Shown in pieces: positions 1 through 4,044 of a DNA stretch of 40,289 nucleotides. Source of the DNA: Crocinitomicaceae bacterium (GTDB lineage: Bacteria > Bacteroidota > Bacteroidia > Flavobacteriales_D > Crocinitomicaceae); the NCBI GenBank assembly GCA_002709305.1, contig PAQM01000014.1:1-40289 (forward strand), read 5' to 3'. Below the pieces are notes generated by a model that did no database searches, had not been told where the DNA came from, and saw nothing but the letters and a program-made list of their open reading frames with translations. Position 1 is the first letter of the stretch. Each line of letters begins with the position of its first letter. The position numbers and the translations under genes are program-made.

Positions 1-99
1 GCGCCGGAGACTGTCGCCGACAATCTCCCAAACCGCGTAATGGGCGAAAGCCGCCCGGATGTGTTGTTTTTGCTTGCGCGTGAGCTTTTCAGTCTGCAT
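1..99 (-). CDS. Partial small early protein, 3' end cut by the window
   Basis: An open frame begins with ATG at 97-99 on the minus strand (MQTEKLTRKQKQ...) and stays open for 33 codons to the window edge. Its start overlaps the stop of the preceding 110-residue gene (stop at 89-91) by 11 bases, the tight packing seen in the rest of this cluster. The visible part is basic and then aromatic/hydrophobic. I do not recognise it. It would be the last visible member of the leftward early block. Confidence 0.5.
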   Translation of the reverse strand, partial: MQTEKLTRKQKQHIRAAFAHYAVWEIVGDSLRR

Positions 100-421
100 G
101 GAGCCGCACCTCGTCGATCGTTGCGAAGCGGACCTCAGCGCCCAGGGCGTGCAGGGCTTGCTCATACAGGTGCGCGTGACTCCTGAGCGCGTTCTGATGC
201 CGCGCCAGGAAGTAAAGGCGGCGGAACTGATAAACGGTGAGGGCGACCATATCGGCGGGCGCAGATTTGAACAGCTCGACGAGTTCGCGGGTGTCTTTGG
301 AGCCGGGGAGGATCACGTCGCCCAGCTGAACGGATTTGAGATTTCTGATGCGGTGGTTCAGCCTGAAGGCTTCGACAAGGTCGGTCGGGAGGTAGTGGTC
401 GCCGATGCGTGTTTCTTTCAT
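89..421 (-). CDS. Small early protein, 110 aa, unknown
   Basis: Begins MKETRIGDHYLP and is mostly predicted helix with many charged residues. It has no membrane segment and no cysteine motif, and I recognise no family. It is the second gene of the cassette driven by the repeat at 661-716, after the 58-residue gene, and is separated from it by the GGCC hairpin at 448-464. No Shine-Dalgarno is visible before the ATG; instead there is a pyrimidine-rich CTCTCTACCC, a degenerate form of the GTTCTACC motif found before several SD-less starts here. Confidence 0.7.
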   Translation of the reverse strand: MKETRIGDHYLPTDLVEAFRLNHRIRNLKSVQLGDVILPGSKDTRELVELFKSAPADMVALTVYQFRRLYFLARHQNALRSHAHLYEQALHALGAEVRFATIDEVRLHAD

Positions 422-447
422 GGGTAGAGAGCGAGAGAGGAAAGGGA

Positions 448-464
448 GAGGCCCAGGGGGCCTC
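448..464 (-). other. GGCC hairpin straddling a stop codon
   Basis: GAGGCCC at 448-454 pairs with GGGCCTC at 458-464, leaving a 3-base loop. On the minus strand the stop TGA of the 58-residue gene (463-465) is part of the stem. The following tract is pyrimidine-rich rather than a clean U-run. It could be a weak terminator, an RNA-processing or stability element, or a modulator between the two genes of the cassette. Nearly the same hairpin recurs at 1002-1017, with weaker versions at 1673-1686 and 2221-2235. Confidence 0.55.
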
Positions 465-639
465 AGTCCACGGTGTCGATGAAGTCGCTGATGGCCTCGG
501 TGCCGTCAAGCTCCATCAGGCGGTTGAGCACGATGTCGATGCACTGGAAAGGCATCTCTTGAGCGAACAGCTGGCGGTAGAGGTCGCGGAGTGAAGCGGA
601 GTCGAGGGTGGCGACTTTGGCGGTGAAGGTGTCGAGCAT
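463..639 (-). CDS. Small early protein, 58 aa, unknown
   Basis: Start chosen at the ATG at 637-639 (MLDTFTAKVATLDS...). A longer frame would run back into the promoter-like repeat at 661-716 and is unlikely to be translated. The protein is acidic and helical, ending DFIDTVD. It is the first gene of its cassette, about 25 bases downstream of the -10-like element. The leader resembles those of the other cassettes (CAACGCACCCCA before ATG). I recognise no function. Confidence 0.65.
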   Translation of the reverse strand: MLDTFTAKVATLDSASLRDLYRQLFAQEMPFQCIDIVLNRLMELDGTEAISDFIDTVD

Positions 640-660
640 TGGGGTGCGTTGCTGATGAAC

Positions 661-716
661 ATAGTATGACACCAGTTCGCCAGATCCTGCCACCACCTAG
701 ACACAGTTCGTCATCT
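661..716 (-). promoter_or_regulatory. Cassette promoter/operator repeat, copy A
   Basis: Read on the minus strand it carries TGGCA-type half-sites, TGGCAG as a -35-like box, an 18-base spacer holding a further TGGCG, and the extended -10 TGTCATACT. It is the most diverged of five copies: the leftmost half-site is TGACG instead of TGGCA. The stop of the upstream 87-residue gene falls inside it. It is inferred to drive 463-639 and 89-421. Confidence 0.6.
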
Positions 717-974
717 GTCCACTCCGACGCCTAGAAGGTTGTGACGCTTGGCGGCTTCAAAGCAGGGCTCCGGGTCGATTTTGTAGGTCTCGCAAACGTA
801 GAGAACGGACCGGAACAAAAGAACCATCAGCTCCGCGGCTGTTTTCGTGCTCCATTCGTAGTGACTGCGGTTGTGCAGCTTGGCCAGGCTCTGAACGTAT
901 TTGTTCGCCTTGCGGCTGCGAACGCACGCCAGGCGGCGCCATGCCTGGGCTTTGGTTTCTGTGGCTGTGGTCAT
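711..974 (-). CDS. Small early protein, 87 aa, MTTAT start
   Basis: Start taken at the ATG at 972-974 (MTTATETKAQAW...). The longer frame runs back across the hairpin and GTTCTACC region. The protein is basic in its first half (RRLACVRSRKANKYVQ) and has a hydrophobic helix LMVLLFRSVLYVCETY. Family unknown. It is the second gene of the cassette headed by copy B. No SD precedes it; GTTCTACC lies 10 bases before the ATG. The first codons (ATGACCACAGCC) match those of the 92-residue gene at 1308-1586 almost exactly. Confidence 0.65.
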   Translation of the reverse strand: MTTATETKAQAWRRLACVRSRKANKYVQSLAKLHNRSHYEWSTKTAAELMVLLFRSVLYVCETYKIDPEPCFEAAKRHNLLGVGVDR

Positions 975-984
975 GGTTTCAGAA

Positions 985-992
985 GGTAGAAC
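985..992 (-). promoter_or_regulatory. GTTCTACC motif before an SD-less start
   Basis: GTTCTACC on the minus strand ends 10 bases before the ATG of 711-974. Identical octamers lie 10 bases before the ATGs of 1308-1586 (1597-1604) and 6630-6908 (6919-6926), and 9 bases before 11642-11998 (11625-11632). Another sits 1 base before the exonuclease start (8907-8914). None of these starts has a recognisable SD. The motif could be a promoter element of near-leaderless messages, an operator or a translational element. Confidence 0.45.
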
Positions 993-1001
993 GAAAGAAG
1001 A

Positions 1002-1017
1002 GAGGCCCAGGGGCCTC
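1002..1017 (-). other. GGCC hairpin straddling a stop codon
   Basis: GAGGCCC at 1002-1008 and GGGCCTC at 1011-1017 form an inverted repeat. The TGA stop of 1016-1228 is at 1016-1018, inside the stem. It is the near-identical counterpart of 448-464 and has the same place between the first and second genes of its cassette. Confidence 0.55.
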
Positions 1018-1228
1018 AGAACCAACCAATCGTCATGTGAGGATTGGGGATGAACACCTCAACAAAGCAGCGAGTCTCTGCAGGGTTCCATTCAGTGCGA
1101 AAAACTAAATCCACATCATCGGCGCACCATTCCTGGCCGAACTCCCTGGCCTCGGCTTCTGTCTTGAAGCCTTCGGGATGGTTGTTCATGATTCCGACTG
1201 GTGAGCAGCCTGTGAATTTTCCGATCAT
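1016..1228 (-). CDS. Small early protein, 70 aa, unknown
   Basis: Begins MIGKFTGCSPVGIMNN and contains an EAEAREFGQEW helix followed by a likely beta hairpin (DLVFRTEWN, CFVEVFIPN). The TEAEAREFGQEW pattern resembles small phage proteins of unknown role, but I cannot name a family. An SD-like AGGGGAA lies 8 bases before the ATG. It is the first gene of the cassette headed by copy B. Confidence 0.7.
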   Translation of the reverse strand: MIGKFTGCSPVGIMNNHPEGFKTEAEAREFGQEWCADDVDLVFRTEWNPAETRCFVEVFIPNPHMTIGWF

Positions 1229-1251
1229 CGGGTTTTCCCCTGAACTGATCT

Positions 1252-1314
1252 AAGTATGACACCACCCTGCCAAAGTCTGACAGGGGGCTGTCACAGTTTG
1301 CCAGGTGTCACCCG
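1252..1314 (-). promoter_or_regulatory. Cassette promoter/operator repeat, copy B
   Basis: On the minus strand it reads GTGACAC, CTGGCAAAC, TGTGACAG, CTGTCAG, TTTGGCAGGG, then GTGTCATACTT. The half-sites recur at about 10-12 base spacing, so they lie on one face of the helix. The extended -10 is TGTCATACT, with a TGTCAG/TGGCAG-type -35 18 bases upstream in all copies. The TGA stop of 1308-1586 is the TGA of the first GTGACAC box. Inferred to drive 1016-1228 and 711-974. Confidence 0.65.
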
Positions 1315-1586
1315 CAGATGATCACTTCCTCGGTCTCCAGGTTGACGATCACGTAACCGGGGACGTGCTGCCACTTGCGGATCAGGCGTTTGATGTCCTT
1401 CGACGCGGTAGTTCTCTCCGGCATGGCCAGACAGAAGGCAACGCCCTGGGCGCCCCCCTGGGCCTGGCGCTTGGCGCTGACGCCGTTGCTGAGATTGATC
1501 CGGTAGTGATAGCAGGTGTCACCCCTTGCGCCCGGTTGGTTTTTCGTGGTGCTGGTGACGTTGGCGGTCAGTGTTGCTGTGGTCAT
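1308..1586 (-). CDS. Small early protein, 92 aa, MTTAT start
   Basis: Start chosen at the ATG at 1584-1586 (MTTATLTANVTSTTKNQ...), 10 bases after a GTTCTACC motif; there is no SD. The first ~20 residues are Thr/Asn-rich. The rest has a basic patch around SAKRQAQGG and a C-terminal beta-type tail (GYVIVNLETEEVIICG). Two upstream in-frame residues beyond the motif do not look coding. It is the second gene of the copy C cassette, and its stop lies inside copy B. No family recognised. Confidence 0.7.
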   Translation of the reverse strand: MTTATLTANVTSTTKNQPGARGDTCYHYRINLSNGVSAKRQAQGGAQGVAFCLAMPERTTASKDIKRLIRKWQHVPGYVIVNLETEEVIICG

Positions 1587-1596
1587 GATTTTGAAA

Positions 1597-1604
1597 GGTA
1601 GAAC
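1597..1604 (-). promoter_or_regulatory. GTTCTACC motif before an SD-less start
   Basis: Minus-strand GTTCTACC followed by a 10-base A/T-rich spacer and the ATG of 1308-1586. The spacing is the same as at 985-992 and 6919-6926. Confidence 0.45.
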
Positions 1605-1672
1605 GTTGGAAGTTGGGCGGGGTGTTGGCAAGCTCTCACGGGTTCGCGCTCTCGCTCCTTACCGGGTTCCAT

Positions 1673-1686
1673 GGCCCCGCTGGGCC
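1673..1686 (-). other. GGCC hairpin next to a stop codon
   Basis: GGCCC at 1673-1677 pairs with GGGCC at 1682-1686, directly after the TGA of 1687-1929 (1687-1689). It is a weaker member of the stop-codon hairpin set at 448, 1002 and 2221. The roughly 85 bases between it and the next start (to 1587) hold only the GTTCTACC motif. Confidence 0.4.
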
Positions 1687-1929
1687 TCATCTTTGCTTTT
1701 TCTGGGCGGCTGCGATCTCCTGAGCGTGGCGCTGGCGGCGTGTCAGCTCCATCCCGAAGGTGGAAGCCTGATCGCTATAGAAACCCTCCTTAACGGGGTT
1801 CCAGCCGCGCATGGCTTTTTCGGCTTCCTGGCAATCGCGGACGGTGTAAACCAGCTCGCGAAAGGTCATCGTTTTGGCCTTGGCTTCCCAGGCGGTGAAG
1901 TCGGCGGGGGTGGCGTACTCGGGGCGCAT
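1687..1929 (-). CDS. Small early protein, 80 aa, unknown
   Basis: MRPEYATPADFTAWEAK... is a mostly helical, charged protein with a basic C-terminal helix (LTRRQRHAQEIAAAQKKQR). It is the first gene of the copy C cassette, 25-30 bases downstream of the -10-like box, and its leader (CAACCGCACAGCACCC) is shared with other cassettes. The leader has only a weak SD. No family recognised; a nucleic-acid-binding or adaptor role would be a guess. Confidence 0.7.
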   Translation of the reverse strand: MRPEYATPADFTAWEAKAKTMTFRELVYTVRDCQEAEKAMRGWNPVKEGFYSDQASTFGMELTRRQRHAQEIAAAQKKQR

Positions 1930-1952
1930 GGGGTGCTGTGCGGTTGACTCTT

Positions 1953-2014
1953 AAAGTATGACACAGGGTTGCCAGATGCTGCCATGCCTGTGCCACAGTT
2001 CGCCAAGTGTCACA
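1953..2014 (-). promoter_or_regulatory. Cassette promoter/operator repeat, copy C
   Basis: The minus strand reads TGTGACAC, TTGGCGAAC, TGTGGCAC, ATGGCAGC, TCTGGCAACCC, TGTGTCATACTTT. It has the same box order and spacing as copies B and D. The TGA at 2010-2012 ending the 60-residue gene lies in the first box. Inferred to drive 1687-1929 and 1308-1586. Confidence 0.65.
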
Positions 2015-2192
2015 TCTCCAGAACTCCGGTGTCCAGCATCCTGACCAGCTTCGCGCGGTGCCGATAGACAAAATTGAGATGTTCCTGAACCGACTTCGGG
2101 CGCAGGTCTTCCGACCGGCTCATTTCTTTCGTGATGAACAGATCACACTCAGCGATGGCGTGTTGAATGCGGGCGATTTTGTCGGAAGTCAT
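2010..2192 (-). CDS. Small early protein, 60 aa, unknown
   Basis: Start chosen at the ATG at 2190-2192 (MTSDKIARIQHAIAECDL...), because the longer frame would begin inside the preceding gene's 3' end and hairpin. Almost wholly helical and charged, ending KLVRMLDTGVLEM. It is the second gene of the copy D cassette. The upstream AACCTCTCGCC is pyrimidine-rich with no SD. Function unknown. Confidence 0.65.
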   Translation of the reverse strand: MTSDKIARIQHAIAECDLFITKEMSRSEDLRPKSVQEHLNFVYRHRAKLVRMLDTGVLEM

Positions 2193-2220
2193 GGCGAGAG
2201 GTTTCAGGGTTTGCAGTGAT

Positions 2221-2235
2221 TGGCCCATCAGGCCA
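2221..2235 (-). other. Short GGCC hairpin around a stop codon
   Basis: TGGCC at 2221-2225 pairs with GGCCA at 2231-2235. The TGA stop of 2228-2467 sits across the loop and stem. It is the fourth and weakest of the hairpins found at the end of the first gene in each two-gene cassette. Confidence 0.35.
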
Positions 2236-2467
2236 CACGGGAAGCGCGGACACAAGGGGCCATGCTGTAGCGGCCCAGGGGGTAGGCCAGCTCAGAGCCC
2301 TGATCGTCGGTCTTGATGGCAACGCGAGCCACGGGGCCGAACCCGTCGACCTCGAAGGTGACGAACTTGGCGGTGCGCTTGATCACCTTGCAAGCGGTGA
2401 GGGCGTCAGCGTCGCCAACCCAGCGCATCGCGTAGGTGGTGCCGGTTTGAAAGGTTGCGGTGGTCAT
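2228..2467 (-). CDS. Small early protein, 79 aa, MTTAT start
   Basis: Start at the ATG at 2465-2467 (MTTATFQTGTTYAMRW...), with an SD-like AAGGGA 4 bases upstream. Predicted mostly beta: WVGDADALTACKVIKRT, then FVTFEVDGFGPVARVAIKTD. This suggests a small beta-barrel or OB-like fold, but I cannot assign a family. It is the first gene of the copy D cassette. It shares the MTTAT start and ATGACCACCGC codons with other cassette genes. Confidence 0.7.
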   Translation of the reverse strand: MTTATFQTGTTYAMRWVGDADALTACKVIKRTAKFVTFEVDGFGPVARVAIKTDDQGSELAYPLGRYSMAPCVRASRVA

Positions 2468-2490
2468 GTGTCCCTTGCGGTTGATGCCAT

Positions 2491-2551
2491 AAGTATGACA
2501 CCACCCCGCCACACTCTGCCGCGCCTATGTCACACTCTGCCAGGTGTCACA
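2491..2551 (-). promoter_or_regulatory. Cassette promoter/operator repeat, copy D
   Basis: The minus strand reads GTGTGACAC, CTGGCAGAG, TGTGACAT, GCGGCAGAG, TGTGGCGGGG, TGGTGTCATACTT. It matches copies B and C box by box. The TGA of the 86-residue gene (2547-2549) is in the first box. Inferred to drive 2228-2467 and 2010-2192. Confidence 0.65.
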
Positions 2552-2807
2552 CAGTCGGCTCATTCTTCCCGGGGCGCTCATATCCCCAGGCCGCGAGCCA
2601 TTCCCTCAGAGCCTGCCCGGTTGGCGTGCTCGCTGGCCACCTGCAGAGCCTCAGGATCTTCGAGAATGCTTCGGCGTCATCCCCGCCCACGCCCTGGGCG
2701 ACATCAGGCCGCCAAACGATCCAGACAGGGGCCGGGCCTTCCCTGACGTTCAGCCGTCGAACTATCAGCGACCCATGGCGGACAAACTCGGCGGGCGGTT
2801 TTTCCAT
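2547..2807 (-). CDS. Small early protein, 86 aa, unknown
   Basis: Begins MEKPPAEFVRHGSLIVRRL, with a beta-rich N-terminal half and a tryptophan-rich C-terminal half (LCRWPASTP, LREWLAAWGY). The ATG at 2805-2807 follows the U-tract of a terminator hairpin by only a few bases, so there is no room for a standard SD. Either expression depends on read-through or the true start is internal. Its stop lies in copy D, as expected for a cassette's last gene. Family unknown. Confidence 0.55.
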   Translation of the reverse strand: MEKPPAEFVRHGSLIVRRLNVREGPAPVWIVWRPDVAQGVGGDDAEAFSKILRLCRWPASTPTGQALREWLAAWGYERPGKNEPTV

Positions 2808-2811
2808 GGCA

Positions 2812-2850
2812 CAAAAAAACGGGGCCAGTCCGTTGACACCTGGCCCCGCC
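2812..2850 (-). terminator. Rho-independent terminator, leftward
   Basis: GGGGCCAG at 2821-2828 and CTGGCCCC at 2840-2847 form a perfect 8-bp stem with an 11-base loop. On the minus strand this is followed by G and a run of seven T (2813-2819). It is the clearest intrinsic terminator in the early region and closes the four-gene group that starts at 3653. It lies just upstream of the 86-residue gene, so it may act as an attenuator for it. Confidence 0.8.
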
Positions 2851-2873
2851 TACTCTCGCATCCCCACACTAGG

Positions 2874-2993
2874 TTAAAGCTTCCGACATTGTTCGACAGT
2901 TCCATAACATCTCTCAACGTTGCTCAGCTCGCTACCTGCGAAACCGAACGCGCAGCCGACGAGGAAAAGAAGGGCGATGATTTTGAGGTTCAT
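2874..2993 (-). CDS. Tiny possible lipoprotein, 39 aa
   Basis: Frame MNLKIIALLFLVGCAFGFAG... with a Lys-containing n-region, a hydrophobic core of about 10 residues and a lipobox LVGC with Cys14. Two more cysteines (28 and 36) follow in a short polar tail. The ATG overlaps the TGA of the preceding gene (ATGA at 2990-2993), which suggests translational coupling. A short phage lipoprotein could be a superinfection-exclusion, outer-membrane-acting or o-spanin-like factor, but that is inference. A cleavable signal peptide (after GFA) is the alternative reading. Confidence 0.6.
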   Translation of the reverse strand: MNLKIIALLFLVGCAFGFAGSELSNVERCYGTVEQCRKL

Positions 2994-3211
2994 TGTTCGA
3001 CAGCTCGGCGGGGCATCATGGGCGCGCCAGTGATGAAGTCATCCTGGCCCCTTTCAATGATCCTCAGCTCCTCCTCAGGGCGGCCGCTGCTCTTCCATAT
3101 TCTGATTTTCTTTTGAGCCGCGCCGATGGTGAAATGCTGCGAAAGCAGGACCCAGCTCCCGGCTCTGTAGGCCTGCAGCTGAAAAGGCATGTGTGATTGT
3201 TTGATTCTCAT
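2990..3211 (-). CDS. Small early protein, 73 aa, unknown
   Basis: Start set at the ATG at 3209-3211 (MRIKQSHMPFQLQAYR...), just after the stop of the 75-residue gene. The ATG at 3188-3190 is a possible alternative, and the longer upstream frame overlaps the previous gene. It has a beta-like start (FQLQAYRAGSWVLLSQHFT), a basic helix (AAQKKIRIWKSS), then EEELRIIERGQ. The pattern resembles small phage proteins of unknown role. Its stop overlaps the start of the lipoprotein-like gene. Confidence 0.6.
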   Translation of the reverse strand: MRIKQSHMPFQLQAYRAGSWVLLSQHFTIGAAQKKIRIWKSSGRPEEELRIIERGQDDFITGAPMMPRRAVEQ

Positions 3212-3228
3212 GGGGTCAAGTGGACGCA

Positions 3229-3456
3229 TCAGATCATGTGTGAATGTGTGGCGATCCCTTCGGCGGCTGCATCTTCGAGGCTGTCGCCAGCCTTGCGGCA
3301 GATCTCGGCAGTGAACGCGGCGCACTCCAGAAAATGCTGGTTTGTGCCAATGTCGATTCCGGCTCGCTCAGCCTCTGACTTTATTAGTTCGATCCAGTAC
3401 ATGAACGGGAAAGCTTCAGTGATCAGCTCGGGAAGGGTTAAGGGTGGCAGGGCCAT
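3229..3456 (-). CDS. Small early protein, 75 aa, unknown
   Basis: MALPPLTLPELITEAFPFMYW... is mostly helical, with two cysteines (CAAFTAEIC) and no membrane span. Its ATG overlaps the TGA of the upstream 65-residue gene (3454-3458), so it is probably translationally coupled. It is the second gene of the copy E group. I recognise no family. Confidence 0.65.
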   Translation of the reverse strand: MALPPLTLPELITEAFPFMYWIELIKSEAERAGIDIGTNQHFLECAAFTAEICRKAGDSLEDAAAEGIATHSHMI

Positions 3457-3653
3457 CAGGCCCGAACCACTTTCGGTGTGCTGTTGGCGATAGAGACGCC
3501 TGCGGACTGTGCCCAGTAGGCCCAGAACTTGGCGTTGCTCACCAGGGCCTCACGGGCGATCTGCTCTGTGGGGTAGCTGGTCAGGATGGACTTGCCCGCG
3601 CAGATTGACCACTTGCGGCCGGTCTTGCGAACTTCGAGGGAAACGGTGGTCAT
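3456..3653 (-). CDS. Small early protein, 65 aa, MTT start
   Basis: Start at the ATG at 3651-3653 (MTTVSLEVRKTGRKWSI...); the longer frame would begin inside the copy E repeat. It has a beta-rich first half and then a helix with aromatic residues (AKFWAYWAQS). An SD-like CAGGAG lies just after the -10-like box of copy E, but about 20 bases from the ATG, so initiation is uncertain. It is the first gene of the rightmost early group. Function unknown. Confidence 0.65.
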   Translation of the reverse strand: MTTVSLEVRKTGRKWSICAGKSILTSYPTEQIAREALVSNAKFWAYWAQSAGVSIANSTPKVVRA

Positions 3654-3677
3654 CGGGTGCGGTGCGTTCGACTCCTG

Positions 3678-3740
3678 AAGTATGACACCCCCTTGCCAGA
3701 ACTTGCCAGCAATCTGCCACACCTTGCCAACTGGCACACG
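3678..3740 (-). promoter_or_regulatory. Cassette promoter/operator repeat, copy E
   Basis: The minus strand reads GTGTGCCAG, TTGGCAAGG, TGTGGCAGA, GCTGGCAAG, TTCTGGCAAGG, GGGTGTCATACTT. It has the most regular TGGCA half-sites of the five copies. No gene stop is embedded here, because this is the upstream end of the cluster. Inferred to drive 3456-3653, 3229-3456, 2990-3211 and 2874-2993. Confidence 0.65.
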
Positions 3741-3897
3741 GTGAATGGGTGGGGGGTTGTCACGCCTGGCTGTGTCCCTAGCTCTCCGCTCTGTTATCCC
3801 CCCGGCGCCATTGTCGCGGCTTTTTGGCGTCTGTGCCCTGATGAACGACCTGTAGCAACGGCTACCGATAACATTCGGTCCCCTATCGGAGAAAACG

Positions 3898-4044
3898 ATG
3901 ATCGCAACCTATCGAGGCAACACCTACGAAACCGAACAGCAGAAAGGACAGGAAGCGCAGCCCCCTGCCCTGACTTATCGAGGCGTGCCCTATCAGCCCC
4001 AGGCTAGAAACCATCGGCCCTATCAGCCGCAATCGGAACGCTGA
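3898..4044 (+). CDS. DUF4278-like small protein, 48 aa
   Basis: The frame opens MIATYRGNTYETE and repeats the theme at residues 26-32 as TYRGVPY. This [T/L]-YRG-x-x-Y signature is typical of the DUF4278 family as I recall it. GGAG lies 6 bases before the ATG. It is the only rightward gene in the first 8.8 kb, and its last 41 bases overlap the 3' end of the convergent primase gene. The upstream 3845-3895 contains two small inverted repeats (GTAGC/GCTAC and CCGATA/TATCGG), but no clear promoter. The family's function is unknown. Confidence 0.65.
   Translation: MIATYRGNTYETEQQKGQEAQPPALTYRGVPYQPQARNHRPYQPQSER

Noticed and set aside
2544-3116. 190-codon plus-strand ORF in the early region
   Set aside because: It opposes a coherent series of leftward genes, crosses the terminator and the lipoprotein-like gene, and has low-complexity composition.
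661-3740. CRISPR array made of the repeats
   Set aside because: The units are about 600-1200 bases apart with genes between them, so they are not short repeats with equal spacers.
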